This document shows, in pieces, positions 9,873 through 19,287 of a stretch of DNA of 64,000 bases; positions within the stretch are counted from its first letter, which is position 1; each line of letters begins with the position of its first letter. The position numbers and the translations under genes are program-made. Below the pieces are notes generated by a model that did no database searches, was not told the DNA's origin, and worked only from the letters and a program-made list of their open reading frames with translations. The stretch covers positions 62,001 through 126,000 of the forward strand of contig JAKCCV010000007.1 of NCBI GenBank assembly GCA_021838785.1, read 5' to 3'. This DNA is from Acidobacteriota bacterium. GTDB lineage: Bacteria; Acidobacteriota; Terriglobia; UBA7540.

Positions 9873-10376
9873 ATGTCTCAGGTTCCTCCACGGCGACGCC
9901 GGCCGATCTCCCGCACGCTGTGCGGCGCAGTGGCGCTCATCGTTTTCCTTGCCGATCAGGCATCCAAAGCACTCATCAAGAGTTCCGTGCCGCGCGATGC
10001 CATCATCCCGGTCATTCCAGGTTTTTTCAATATTACGCACACCGAGAACCCCGGCGTCGCCTTCAGCTTGTTCTCGAGTTCACCGTCTCCGCTCAAAACA
10101 TTTATGCTGATTATGCTTTCGGCGGTTTTGCTGGTCGCGGTGCTGGCGGTGCTTTGGCGAGTCCATCCGCTCGGCTGGCCCACGGGGTTGGGGCTCTCAT
10201 TGATTTTGGGTGGGGCGGCCTCCAACCTCGCCGACCGTATCCGTTACGGCAAGGTGGTGGATTTTCTGGATTTTTATATTCGGAGCTATCATTGGCCAAC
10301 GTTCAATCTGGCCGACAGCGCGATCGTGGTGGGGGCGGGTTTTCTGATTCTCGACGCCCTTCGAGGCGGCGATTGA
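9873..10376 (+). CDS. lspA: lipoprotein signal peptidase II
   Basis: A 167-residue integral membrane aspartyl protease that removes signal peptides from diacylglyceryl-modified prolipoproteins. There are four hydrophobic segments. The two catalytic aspartates are in GGAASNLADRIRYGKVVDF and FNLADSAI, and the conserved N-terminal DQASK and NPGVAFS elements are present. The frame is open further upstream (to 9729, inside ileS), but the ATG at 9873 gives the family's normal length. It lies 35 bp after ileS and is presumably cotranscribed with it. Confidence 0.92.
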   Translation: MSQVPPRRRRPISRTLCGAVALIVFLADQASKALIKSSVPRDAIIPVIPGFFNITHTENPGVAFSLFSSSPSPLKTFMLIMLSAVLLVAVLAVLWRVHPLGWPTGLGLSLILGGAASNLADRIRYGKVVDFLDFYIRSYHWPTFNLADSAIVVGAGFLILDALRGGD

Positions 10377-10459
10377 CCATGCTCGCCGGGCGAACTCCTC
10401 GCCCTCGAGTCAAGGCGCGGCTCGACTTTCGAGCTGGCCGTGGCCGGAGCGCCCAACCG

Positions 10460-11446
10460 ATGAGCGAAACTCCTGTTCTGGAATTTACGGTGCAGGCGGA
10501 GGAAGACGGCCTTCGCCTGGACACTTTTCTGGTGCGTCGCATCAAGGGTTGGAGCCGCAGCCAGATTCAGCGCCTCATTCGCTCCGAGCTGGTGACACAT
10601 GGGAGCGTCATGGCGCGCAAGGCAGGCGAGCTTGTTCAACCCGGCGATCGCATCCTCGCCATCGCCGCCCGCGAGCCATCCCGCGCCGAGCCGGAAGCTC
10701 TGCCGCTCACCCTCGTTTACGAAGACGCCGCTTTGGCCGTGGTGGATAAGCCCGCCGGCATGACGGTCCACTTGGGCGCCGGAGCACGCTCCGGCACGCT
10801 CGTCAACGCGCTCCTGCATCATTTTGGCGCGCAACTTTCCTCCCTCGGCGGCGAAGCCCGTCCCGGCATCGTGCATCGCCTGGACAAAATGACCTCTGGG
10901 CTTATCCTGATTGCCAAAAATAACGCCGCGCATCGCCTTTTGGCCGCTCAATTCAAGAGCCGCCAAGTGCAAAAAACTTACCATCTGCTCGTTCACGGAA
11001 GGCTCACGCCCGCCGAGGGCGCGATTCACCTTCCCATCGGACGCGACCCGCGACGCCGTGTTCGCATGAAGGCGAGAGGACTTCGGGCGCGCGAAGCCTT
11101 GACCGAATATCGCGTCCTCGGCGGCAATGACCGGTTTACGTTGGTGGAAGCTTATCCACGCACCGGTCGAACCCATCAGCTACGGGTTCACTTTGCTTGG
11201 CTCGGCCATCCTATCGTGGGAGACACCCTTTACGGCGCTCCGCGGGTAGCGCGGCTGGGCATCGAGGAGCTTGAGCCGGCTCGGATCTTCCTTCACGCTG
11301 CCGCGCTTCAATTTCGCCATCCTACGACGGGCCAGATCATGAGCTTCACCTCATCGCTCCCCGATGATCTGCAAAATCTTCTTTCGCGGGTCTCATTGGC
11401 TCTATCTCCCAAGGAAATTCATTTCAAGGAGAAGGAAACCTTATGA
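10460..11446 (+). CDS. rluD: RluD-family 23S rRNA pseudouridine synthase
   Basis: About 328 residues from the ATG at 10460; the frame is open back to 9920 but that part overlaps lspA. An N-terminal S4 RNA-binding domain (LDTFLVRRIKGWSRSQIQRLI) precedes the RluA/RluD catalytic core, with the active-site aspartate in GIVHRLDKMTSGLILIAK and the later RTGRTHQLRVHFAWLGHPI block. RluD makes pseudouridines 1911/1915/1917 in 23S rRNA; the S4 domain favours RluD (or RluC) over RluA. It overlaps the next gene by the sequence ATGA, which suggests translational coupling. Confidence 0.88.
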   Translation: MSETPVLEFTVQAEEDGLRLDTFLVRRIKGWSRSQIQRLIRSELVTHGSVMARKAGELVQPGDRILAIAAREPSRAEPEALPLTLVYEDAALAVVDKPAGMTVHLGAGARSGTLVNALLHHFGAQLSSLGGEARPGIVHRLDKMTSGLILIAKNNAAHRLLAAQFKSRQVQKTYHLLVHGRLTPAEGAIHLPIGRDPRRRVRMKARGLRAREALTEYRVLGGNDRFTLVEAYPRTGRTHQLRVHFAWLGHPIVGDTLYGAPRVARLGIEELEPARIFLHAAALQFRHPTTGQIMSFTSSLPDDLQNLLSRVSLALSPKEIHFKEKETL

Positions 11447-13614
11447 AGCGCTTCTTCGCACTTATCGTGACCTGGATGATCTTAGCCGCGCCGCGCGTTG
11501 TGGCGGGTCAAAAGCGGCTCACCCTCGCCCTGGCCACGCGCCGCGGGGCTATCGTTTCATCCCCCATATCCCGAATTCGCTGGCGGCCCGGCAAAGAGGA
11601 AATTAGTTACCTTCGCTATGACACCTCGGGCGGCGCTACGCTGCGCCTTTACGACGTGGCGGCGCGGCAGGAAACTTTGTTGCTTGATCCCGCGACGCTC
11701 CACGCCCCGGTTCGCTTGGGAACCTATCGGTGGTCCCCTTCAGGGGATGCGCTGCTCTTTTTGGGCGGGAATAGTCTTTGGCTTTATGATGTTTCAAGCC
11801 ACCAAGTGCGCCAACTCACCCATAGCGCGGTGCCGGTCAAAGACCCCACCTTTTCTCCCGATGGCCGGCGCGTTGCCTTCGTTGAAGCCAACAATCTTTA
11901 TACAGTGAACCTGGCGACCGGACACCAGCGTCAACTTACCACGGACGGCTCGGCGATTATTTATAACGGTCGGTTCGACTGGGTTTATAAGGAGGAACTC
12001 TCGGAGCGCGCCACGGGCCGTGCTTACGCATGGTCGCCGAACGGCAAGATGATCGCTTTCCTGCGCCTGGACGATGGTCCCGTGCCGGTTTATCCCATCA
12101 CTCATTACCTCTCGACCCACGTCACGGAGACCCTCCAACGGTATCCACAAGCCGGCGATCCCAATCCCATCCCCTCTTTTCATGTGATCACGGTGGGGCC
12201 GCACCGGCACGAATGGTCGCGGACCTTCGGCCAAGATGATGGCGTCGAGTACCTGGGCCCGCAATACGCTTGGTTGCCGAATTCCTCTGCCGTGGCTTTC
12301 CTCACCTTGAACCGCCCGCAAACGGTCGAAAAGGTTCAGTTGTGGAATCCAACCTCGGGTGAGGACCGCACTTTGGTCACTGAGACCGATCCCTACTGGA
12401 TCAATTCCGTAACGGCGCCCTATTTTCTCCCCGACGGCCGGCGCTTTTTGTGGCTTTCTGAGCGCGATGGGTGGCAACACCTCTATCTTTATGGGACGAG
12501 TGGCCAGCTCCTCCGCAAGCTGACCCACGGCGATTGGATGATTGACCATCCGGCGCTATCGAATGTGCCGAAATTTGAAGTGGATGCGAAGCGAGGGTGG
12601 GTTTATTTTGAGGCGACCCTGCCAAGCCCGCTCCAGCGCCAAATTTATCGCGTCCGCCTCAATGGCCGCGACTTTCAGCGCATCACCCAGCCAGCGGGCA
12701 CGCACGTGGTGACGCTATCCCCTGACGGCCGCTATCTGGTGGACGTTTACTCCAACTACCAAACCCCGCCGGAAACCTTTCTCCTCTCGCGCCACGGCAA
12801 AACGCTGGCCACGCTCGACAAACCTAAAAATCACCTGGCGGAATACGACCTCGGCACCACAAAATTCGTTCACGTTCACGCGCCCAATGGCACCCTCCTT
12901 TATGCGCGCTTGGTTTTGCCGCCCCATTTCGACCCTCACAGGAAGTATCCTGTCATCGTCTATGTTTACGGCGGCCCCGGCTTTCAAATGGTGCGCAACG
13001 CTTGGGGCGTGACCAGCTTTTTTGACCTTTACTTGGCCCAGCAAGGCTACCTCGTTTGGACGCTAGATAATCGTGGTTCATGGGGCCGAGGCCATGCTTT
13101 TGAATCCGTCATCTTTGAGCACTTGGGCCAGCATGAACTCGCCGACCAGTTGACCGGCGTGGATTACCTGAAATCGCTGCCCTATGTGGACGCGAACCGA
13201 ATCGGCATTTGGGGGTGGTCCTACGGCGGTTACATGACGCTTTACGCCCTGACCCATGCGCCCAAGGTGTTCAAGTGTGGCGCGGCCGGCGGACCCGTAA
13301 CGGACTGGAAGTTCTACGACACCATCTATACGGAACGCTACATGCGCACGCCGCAGGAGAATCCCCAGGGTTATCGAGAATCCTCGCCGCTGGACGCCGC
13401 CAGCCATCTCCGTGCCAAGGTTCTGCTTATTCACGGCGCCGACGACGATAACGTGCATATGCAAAACACTATGAATTTTGTGAACGCCTTGGTGGAGGCG
13501 AAAAAACCCTTTAGCCTTTACATCCAGCCCGGCCAGAAGCACGGCTTTGTCGGCTACACGGACCGCGTTTATTTGGCTCGGCGACTCTACGCTTTTTTCA
13601 AGAGAAACCTCTGA
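11443..13614 (+). CDS. dipeptidyl-peptidase IV family serine peptidase (S9B)
   Basis: A 723-residue exported prolyl peptidase. A signal peptide (residues 1-22) precedes an eight-bladed-propeller-type N-terminal domain that includes the substrate-anchoring DWVYKEEL motif. A C-terminal alpha/beta hydrolase domain follows. The catalytic triad is visible: Ser593 in GWSYGGYM, an aspartate near 667 in HGADDDN, and His700 in GQKHGF. Enzymes of this family remove X-Pro dipeptides from peptides in the periplasm. It overlaps rluD by 4 bp and is the last gene of the ileS run. Confidence 0.9.
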   Translation: MKRFFALIVTWMILAAPRVVAGQKRLTLALATRRGAIVSSPISRIRWRPGKEEISYLRYDTSGGATLRLYDVAARQETLLLDPATLHAPVRLGTYRWSPSGDALLFLGGNSLWLYDVSSHQVRQLTHSAVPVKDPTFSPDGRRVAFVEANNLYTVNLATGHQRQLTTDGSAIIYNGRFDWVYKEELSERATGRAYAWSPNGKMIAFLRLDDGPVPVYPITHYLSTHVTETLQRYPQAGDPNPIPSFHVITVGPHRHEWSRTFGQDDGVEYLGPQYAWLPNSSAVAFLTLNRPQTVEKVQLWNPTSGEDRTLVTETDPYWINSVTAPYFLPDGRRFLWLSERDGWQHLYLYGTSGQLLRKLTHGDWMIDHPALSNVPKFEVDAKRGWVYFEATLPSPLQRQIYRVRLNGRDFQRITQPAGTHVVTLSPDGRYLVDVYSNYQTPPETFLLSRHGKTLATLDKPKNHLAEYDLGTTKFVHVHAPNGTLLYARLVLPPHFDPHRKYPVIVYVYGGPGFQMVRNAWGVTSFFDLYLAQQGYLVWTLDNRGSWGRGHAFESVIFEHLGQHELADQLTGVDYLKSLPYVDANRIGIWGWSYGGYMTLYALTHAPKVFKCGAAGGPVTDWKFYDTIYTERYMRTPQENPQGYRESSPLDAASHLRAKVLLIHGADDDNVHMQNTMNFVNALVEAKKPFSLYIQPGQKHGFVGYTDRVYLARRLYAFFKRNL

Positions 13615-13708
13615 CGAACCGACCTTCAATGTGGGCTGATAACTCACTTCTGGATGGCGGCCACTCTCCGCTCCGCCATGGCCAGCCGTTGTCGGAGAGG
13701 ACCTTTCC

Positions 13709-13990
13709 TTGGCTGGCCAATCGGCTCACGCGGCCGGGCAGCGAGCACGCCTTGGCACAGTGGAGCACGGGGTCTCGCATCTGATGGAACTGCGGGCGGT
13801 CTGCCATCAGGGCGACGCGCGCCTCGAAGCGCAAGTCTTCGTGGCGGCGCGGGAGATGATCCGTTGCGGGGAGATCAATCTCGGCCAACGGCGCAAAGTT
13901 TGCATCCCCCGCGGCAATCAAACCACCGCCGAAGTGCTCCGCATCCTGGGCCTTACCGAACTGAATCCACCCGCGCCTCCCGAAGGTTGA
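13709..13990 (+). CDS. possible small protein of unknown function
   Basis: The best of several overlapping frames in 13615-14230. From a TTG at 13709 (or an ATG at 13784) it reads SHLMELRAVCHQGDARLEAQ, then REMIRCGEINLGQRRKV and TTAEVLRILGLTELN, which has the mixed helix-like composition of real protein. The shadow frames here are Arg/Pro-rich. No Shine-Dalgarno and no family could be identified. An antisense ORF (13598-13921) is the main alternative. Confidence 0.3.
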   Translation: MAGQSAHAAGQRARLGTVEHGVSHLMELRAVCHQGDARLEAQVFVAAREMIRCGEINLGQRRKVCIPRGNQTTAEVLRILGLTELNPPAPPEG

Positions 13991-14230
13991 CCCTGGCGGA
14001 TGTAGGGACCAAACTCAAAAACCGATCCCCTTGTTTCAAGGAGTTACAGCCCGCCGTCGCCAACAGGGGTTAGTGATTGTTAATCTGTGTAACGTCATAA
14101 ACCTCTAACGCAACCCCACCCAACAGCCGATATCACAGACAGCGGAGCAGCTCTTTGGACCGGAGAGCGAGCGAGGCCATCGCGCGTGCCTCCGTGGGGC
14201 GGGTTCCAAGGCAAAGGAGCGTCTCCGCAC

Positions 14231-15376
14231 GTGAGCTTTATGGAAAAGGAAGGTCCTAAGACGCGAGTGCTCCTGGTGGACGACGAACCGGCCATCTGGG
14301 AATTACTGGGTCAAAAACTGGAGGCCAGCGGGTTTGATTGGCGCGGTTGCTCGAGCGCGGAGGAAGCGCTTGAGCGCCTCCAGCGCGAGAAATACGACGC
14401 CATCATTTCTGATTTGAAGATGCCCGGTCTCACCGGCTTGGAATTATTGCAGGAGGCTTCCAAGCGCTACCCTCACACGGCATTTCTGATGGCGACGGGA
14501 GAGGATGATGTTCGCGTGGGCATCGAGGCGATGAAACAGGGTGCGGATGATTATTTGGTCAAACCCTTCAACTTGGACGCCGTGGTAGGCTCGGTTCAAC
14601 GCGCGATTGGGAAAAAGCAGATGCAGGTTGAACTAGAAAAATATCGCAGTCACCTCGAGGATTTGGTGGAGCAGCGCACGCAGCAGCTCAAAGCGGCGAT
14701 GCGGCGCATCGAGCAGACCTACGACGATACGCTCGAGGCGCTGGGAGCGGCGCTCGACCTGCGTGATACCGAGACCGCCGGCCATTCCCGCCGCGTCAGC
14801 CTTTACTGCCTGGAAATCGCCCGCGCCATGGGATGCAATAGCGAACAATTGAAGACCATCATGCGCGGCGCTTACCTGCATGACATCGGCAAAATCGGCA
14901 TCCCGGACTCCATCCTGCTGAAGGAAGGAAAGTTGACCGCGGAAGAAACGTCGGTCATGCAAACCCACGTCCGAATCGGTTACGAGCTGGTCAGCCGCAT
15001 TCCTTTTTTGGCGGCGGCGGCCGAAATCGTGCTTGCCCATCAGGAACGCTATGACGGCACGGGGTATCCTCAAGGACTGATGGGGGAAGAGATTCCCTTG
15101 GGGGCGCGAATCTTCGCCGTCGCGGATACGCTGGACGCCATGACGTCGGACCGGCCGTATCGCAAAGCCCTGCCGTTTGCCACGGCGCGGGAAGAAATTA
15201 TTCGCGAGTCTGGGCGGCAGTTCGACCCGGACGTGGTGCGGGCTTTTCTGGCGCTGCCGGAAGACACCTGGGTGAACATCCGCCAAGATGTCGCCAAACG
15301 GCGGGGTGGGCCCATCGCGTCGTTGGGCGCGCAGCTTAAAAGCGTGACCTCGGCACGCCGGCCTTGGCCGAACTAG
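14231..15376 (+). CDS. response regulator with HD-GYP cyclic-di-GMP phosphodiesterase output
   Basis: About 381 residues. The receiver domain (about 5-125) has VLLVDDEPAIWELL, the phospho-acceptor in AIISDLKMPGLTG, and the lysine in DDYLVKPFN. A coiled-coil linker (about 130-165, LEKYRSHLEDLVEQRTQQLKA) joins it to an HD-GYP domain with YLHDIGKIGIPD and HQERYDGTGYPQGL, the signature of cyclic-di-GMP hydrolysis. The start chosen is the GTG at 14231, 11 bases after an AAGGAG site; the ATG at 14240 is the alternative. No cognate kinase is adjacent. A PilZ-containing regulator follows, so both probably belong to one c-di-GMP circuit. Confidence 0.88.
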   Translation: MSFMEKEGPKTRVLLVDDEPAIWELLGQKLEASGFDWRGCSSAEEALERLQREKYDAIISDLKMPGLTGLELLQEASKRYPHTAFLMATGEDDVRVGIEAMKQGADDYLVKPFNLDAVVGSVQRAIGKKQMQVELEKYRSHLEDLVEQRTQQLKAAMRRIEQTYDDTLEALGAALDLRDTETAGHSRRVSLYCLEIARAMGCNSEQLKTIMRGAYLHDIGKIGIPDSILLKEGKLTAEETSVMQTHVRIGYELVSRIPFLAAAAEIVLAHQERYDGTGYPQGLMGEEIPLGARIFAVADTLDAMTSDRPYRKALPFATAREEIIRESGRQFDPDVVRAFLALPEDTWVNIRQDVAKRRGGPIASLGAQLKSVTSARRPWPN

Positions 15377-15555
15377 CCCTCGGTTTCGGCGCAAGCCGGG
15401 AAACGAATCCGTTGGCTGGACTGACCCGTGGAGTTGGTGCGGCGACGACGGAAAATCGCATGGCGCGAAGTTGCTAAGCGCCCCCGCGCGGCGTAGGATG
15501 GCAAAGATGCCGGGCCACCCGCTACCTCCTGTCCGGCATCGGCGAGAGGAAAGTC

Positions 15556-16239
15556 ATGCCACTCAGGATCATGGTGGTGGATGATGAGCCGGCGGCGCTC
15601 CGCGCCATTAAGGCGACGGTTGAGCCGCTCGGTCTCGAGGTCTTGCTCTTGCAAGACGGGCGCCGCGCCCTGGAGCGCTTGAAGACAGAGCGCTTTGACG
15701 GCTTCATGGTGGATGGCACCATGCCCGGCCTGGACGGTTTTGAATTGACCCAAGCCATCCGAAGCTCGACCAGCAGCGCCACCGCCCCGATTGTCATGAT
15801 TACCGACGCCAATGACGTGTCCACCATGCGCCGAGCCTTCCAAGCGGGAATTTCCATTTTCCTGACCAAGCCGGTGAGCCCGGAGCGCCTAACGGGGTTG
15901 ATCCGCATTCTGCGCGGGCCCATGTTGATTGAAAGGCGTCGCCGAGCGCGCTTGCCGCTTCAAACCCCGGTTCGGGTGAGGGTGGGCACGCATGATTATC
16001 GCGGCATCACCCTCAACATCGGCGAGGGCGGCGTGCTGGTGGAAGTTTCGGGGGAAATCCCGCTGGGGCAGCGCGTGGAGGTGGAATTCCACTTGCCGGG
16101 CAGCACCGCGGCCCTCAAACCCTCCGGCTCCGTCCTGCGGCAGGATGCGAGTGGTCGCCTCGCCATTCACTTTGACCGCCTCGCCGACAGCGATCTGGCC
16201 GCTATTCGGCAATACATCCTCGGCAACCTCAAAGACTAA
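15556..16239 (+). CDS. response regulator with C-terminal PilZ domain
   Basis: A 227-residue protein. The receiver domain (residues 1-120) has MVVDDEPAALRAI, the acceptor aspartate in GFMVDGTMPGLDGF, and the lysine in IFLTKPVSPERL. A PilZ domain follows with the c-di-GMP-binding arginine cluster (ERRRRARLPLQTPV) and a NIGEGGVLVEV motif in the place of the usual D/NxSxxG. It would couple phosphorylation to c-di-GMP binding. It is 179 bp downstream of the HD-GYP regulator on the same strand, consistent with joint signalling. The first PilZ arginine run looks complete; the serine of the second motif is replaced (NIGEGG). Confidence 0.85.
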   Translation: MPLRIMVVDDEPAALRAIKATVEPLGLEVLLLQDGRRALERLKTERFDGFMVDGTMPGLDGFELTQAIRSSTSSATAPIVMITDANDVSTMRRAFQAGISIFLTKPVSPERLTGLIRILRGPMLIERRRRARLPLQTPVRVRVGTHDYRGITLNIGEGGVLVEVSGEIPLGQRVEVEFHLPGSTAALKPSGSVLRQDASGRLAIHFDRLADSDLAAIRQYILGNLKD

Positions 16240-16438
16240 TATCGCGCATCATGGAAGGCCTCTGCTCCCCGCAGTCGCTGCGCTCCTAACCCGTGCCGTT
16301 TAGAAGACTCTCTAAGCGTGATTTTTGCGCTCCAGCCGGTTCGACATCGAATGCGGCAACTCCTCGCTTATTGGTCGGGCGTTTTCGGCATCCGCCCCTG
16401 GCTACCCGCCTGCATCTAAGTAACCAGAGGTGATTGTT

Positions 16439-17266
16439 ATGACGAAATCATGGAATATCGGCTGGCCGATGCTGGCCCTAACTCTTGCGGTGGCAACGCC
16501 CGGCATGGCAAGGCCGGAGCGGATGCCGCTGCCTGGTCTGTTAAACTCCATGGAAGGCAATGTGCGTTTAGACGGGCGTTCTGTTTCGGCACGGCTCGTC
16601 GGGAGCGAAACGCTTCAGCCAAGCCAAGTCCTTGAAACCAAAAACGGTAAGGCCGAAGTGCTCTTAACTCCAGGCGCCTTCCTGCGCATTGGCGATGATT
16701 CTGCCTTGCGCATACTGTCTGCCAGCCTCGAAGATTCTCAAGTGAGGCTGATGAAGGGTAAGGCGTTATTGAGGACCGACACGGTCATCAAGCACACCCT
16801 CTCCATCATGATGGACGACACAACAACAAGAATCGATCAGAGAGGACTTTACGGGTTCAATGCGCGGCGCGAAACCATCGGTGTCCTCCAAGGCAAAGCA
16901 ACCATTTACAAAGGCGATTCTCGATTCGTCTTGAAAAAGGGACACAAACTTCATCTAGCTGGTGGCCAACCGCTCTATGCGCAAAAACTGAGCAGGCAAG
17001 CCTTTGAATCCGGCCGGCTCTTTCGATGGAGCCAGCTCAGAGATAAGTACGAATCCAAGGCCCGTCAAAGCGTCCAGCGAACCATCGCGCAATCAGGTCG
17101 TTGGCACGGACCCGGGTGGTATTGGTCTCACTTCTGGGGCTTCTATGCTTATCTGCCGTCGGCGGGAACGTACTTCAGCCCCTACTACTACAACCCCTAC
17201 GCTTGGGGTGGCTGGGGTGGGGACGGCTGGGGCGGTTGGGGTTGGGGCGATGATGACGACGACTGA
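16439..17266 (+). CDS. exported FecR-domain protein with Gly/Trp-rich acidic tail
   Basis: About 275 residues from the ATG at 16439, eight bases after an AGAGG site (an in-frame GTG at 16430 overlaps that site). The signal peptide is followed by a FecR-like beta domain (about residues 35-185: SMEGNVRLDGRSVSARLVG, AEVLLTPGAFLRIGDDSALRI, GLYGFNARRETIGVLQGKA). The last 60 residues are rich in Trp, Tyr and Gly and end in repeated GGWGG blocks and five to six aspartates. No sigma factor or TonB receptor is adjacent, so this is not a classical FecIRA system. Confidence 0.7.
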   Translation: MTKSWNIGWPMLALTLAVATPGMARPERMPLPGLLNSMEGNVRLDGRSVSARLVGSETLQPSQVLETKNGKAEVLLTPGAFLRIGDDSALRILSASLEDSQVRLMKGKALLRTDTVIKHTLSIMMDDTTTRIDQRGLYGFNARRETIGVLQGKATIYKGDSRFVLKKGHKLHLAGGQPLYAQKLSRQAFESGRLFRWSQLRDKYESKARQSVQRTIAQSGRWHGPGWYWSHFWGFYAYLPSAGTYFSPYYYNPYAWGGWGGDGWGGWGWGDDDDD

Positions 17267-17610
17267 GCGGCTTGCCGCGATGGTGCCCTACCGATCTCCC
17301 CGGAGAGGCGCGCGGCCAGTGGTCGCCTGATCGCCGCTCCTCTGTAGCCAAAAGCCAGGGTCAGTTCGCAGTTCAAATTGATCCTGGCGACCGGCCAAAG
17401 AGCTGGAGTGATAAGGCGTCCACGCCATACGCCAAACGGGATCATGCAGTAAATTGAGAACGGCAAGGGAAGTTCGTCGAGTTGAACAGACGGTTCTAGG
17501 GATTCTGACCGACAACCTGTCTGAAACCGAACCCCCGTTGGGACTGCGAGCACTTTTCCCCGTTGGCGGCTCGATTGCGCAAGGGAGCTGCCAAAACGGT
17601 ATCGTCCATA
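17267..17610. other. intergenic stretch without a supported gene
   Basis: 344 bp between the FecR-domain gene and the flavocytochrome gene. The ORFs here are shadow-like (Arg/Pro-rich, no ribosome-binding site). No terminator hairpin or convincing promoter could be picked out by eye. Confidence 0.5.
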
Positions 17611-18996
17611 ATGACGATCGCTACCGAACAAACCCACATGGCGACAGGATCCTCCGCCGGCTGGTCGGCACGCGATCGCATGGGGAGCGGATTTCTCCGC
17701 ATATTTCTCTACCTTGTCATCACGGTCTTTGCGCTCATCCTGCTGACCCTCGTTCGCCCTCACACGCGCGACGGATTCATCTATCAGCTCGGCAAGAATT
17801 GCGGCCTGGTGGCCTTCATTATCCTGGCTTTGCAGGTTGTCTTGGCGGCGCGCTTCAAGTGGATCGAGCGGCCCTTCGGCCTGGATATGGTTTTCCGGTT
17901 TCACAGAGTTGCCGGGGTCATGGCGCTGTGCCTCATCTTGCTGCATGTCGCGCTGGTTTCCTGGGGCAGTGGGCACTGGTATCTACTGACATCGCTTCAT
18001 GTCCGCTGGCAAGTGTGGCTGGGGCGAGTGGCGCTGCTGGCGCTGCTGACGACGGTCACCATCAGCGTCTTGCGTCGCAAATGGAATATCGAGTTTGAAT
18101 CCTGGCGCACCTTGCACAACGTTCTTGCCGTCGTCATCCTATCGGTCGGGTTCGTACACAGCTTTTCGATGGGCGGGGACTTAAGGGTTCCCGCCATGCA
18201 GATTTACTGGGTGGCGGCGCTGATCGGGGCTGGGACAGCCTACCTGTTGCACAAGGTCGCCCGGCCCGTCAGGCTCCAGCGCAACCCCTACATCGTAACT
18301 GCTGTCCGGCAGGAAGCGCCTAGAATCTGGACGATCCATCTGGAACCGCCTGCCGGCCAATGCGTTTATCCTTACGCGCCCGGGCAGTTCCATTACGTCA
18401 CCTTCCGGCGGGGCAGAGGGCTTCCCGTAGAGGAACACGTCTGGACGATTTCCTCAACGCCCACTCGCCCCGGCATCGCCTCGACCATCAAGGAAGTGGG
18501 TGATTTCACCTCCACCATCGGACAAACCCAGGTCGGCGACTGGGCGGACCTCGATGGGCCTTACGGGCGCTGCTCATACCTCTTTTATCCTAAGGAGGAC
18601 GAGTTGGTGTTTATCTGTGGCGGGATCGGCGTCACGCCCTTTCTGGCGATGCTCCGCCACATGCACGATACGGGTGCGCGCAAAAAAGTGCTGCTCCTGT
18701 GGAGCAACCGGACCGAGGAGGAACTGGTAGCCCGCCAAGAACTCGACCAGATCGCCGCATCCGGCCGGCCGCAACTGAAGATCGTGCTCTTCCTGACGAA
18801 GCCCGGCCCGGATTGGCAGGGCGAACGAGGACGCATCAGCAAGGAGGCCATCGCCAAGTATCTGGAGCCGCAGGCCCGAGCGCCTCGAGGCGCCTACGTA
18901 TGCTGCCCGCCCCCGATGACCCGGGTTATCATCCGGGCGCTCCAGGACCTTGGCATCCCGCCGCACCGAATCCACGACGAGGGCTTTTCCCTCTAA
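17611..18996 (+). CDS. ferric-reductase-like membrane flavocytochrome (FRD/NAD-binding)
   Basis: About 461 residues from the ATG at 17611 (a second ATG at 17638 is possible). Six hydrophobic segments occupy residues about 25-215, with histidines suited to heme b ligation (FRFHRVAGV, LLHVALVSW, RTLHNVLA, VHSFSMG). The C-terminal half is ferredoxin-NADP-reductase-like: an FAD-binding APGQFHYVTFRR, a WTISSTPTRPG flavin motif, and the nucleotide-binding FICGGIGVTPFLAML. Such enzymes pass electrons from NAD(P)H across the membrane to iron or another acceptor. The gene is followed after 9 bp by a small membrane-protein gene. Confidence 0.85.
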   Translation: MTIATEQTHMATGSSAGWSARDRMGSGFLRIFLYLVITVFALILLTLVRPHTRDGFIYQLGKNCGLVAFIILALQVVLAARFKWIERPFGLDMVFRFHRVAGVMALCLILLHVALVSWGSGHWYLLTSLHVRWQVWLGRVALLALLTTVTISVLRRKWNIEFESWRTLHNVLAVVILSVGFVHSFSMGGDLRVPAMQIYWVAALIGAGTAYLLHKVARPVRLQRNPYIVTAVRQEAPRIWTIHLEPPAGQCVYPYAPGQFHYVTFRRGRGLPVEEHVWTISSTPTRPGIASTIKEVGDFTSTIGQTQVGDWADLDGPYGRCSYLFYPKEDELVFICGGIGVTPFLAMLRHMHDTGARKKVLLLWSNRTEEELVARQELDQIAASGRPQLKIVLFLTKPGPDWQGERGRISKEAIAKYLEPQARAPRGAYVCCPPPMTRVIIRALQDLGIPPHRIHDEGFSL

Positions 18997-19005
18997 GGAG
19001 GAACG

Positions 19006-19209
19006 TTGACCTACGGACGGGCAGGGCATCTGGTTCGGACCATCCTCCTCCTGGCCGGGGTCGTGATGGCCTTCATCATCGCGAGCGCCGCGATCCGGTA
19101 CAACCACCAGGCGGGCTTGTTTAATGCCCACCTATCAAAACCTGCGAGCGGCGGCCATCCTCCGAAGAGCCACCAGAGGGCACCTTACCAAGCGCGGCGG
19201 ATTCGCTGA
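19006..19209 (+). CDS. small single-span membrane protein downstream of the flavocytochrome
   Basis: A 67-residue ORF starting at a TTG just after a perfect AAGGAGG ribosome-binding site that overlaps the end of the preceding gene, which strongly supports translation. One hydrophobic helix (about residues 10-28, LVRTILLLAGVVMAFIIASA) is followed by a basic tail. No family was recognised. The spacing suggests it works with, or stabilises, the flavocytochrome. An antisense ORF at 19121-19402 is treated as a shadow. Confidence 0.6.
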   Translation: MTYGRAGHLVRTILLLAGVVMAFIIASAAIRYNHQAGLFNAHLSKPASGGHPPKSHQRAPYQARRIR

Positions 19210-19287
19210 GCGGCGCGGGCTTGGCCGATGGCGGAAGTGCTATTGCCTCGACTAGCGCCTGCTCGGCTGTCGGCTGGAAAAGCTGCG

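Noticed and set aside
9920-10459. Upstream extension of rluD giving a 508-residue protein
   Set aside because: It overlaps the whole of lspA; the S4 domain begins shortly after the ATG at 10460.
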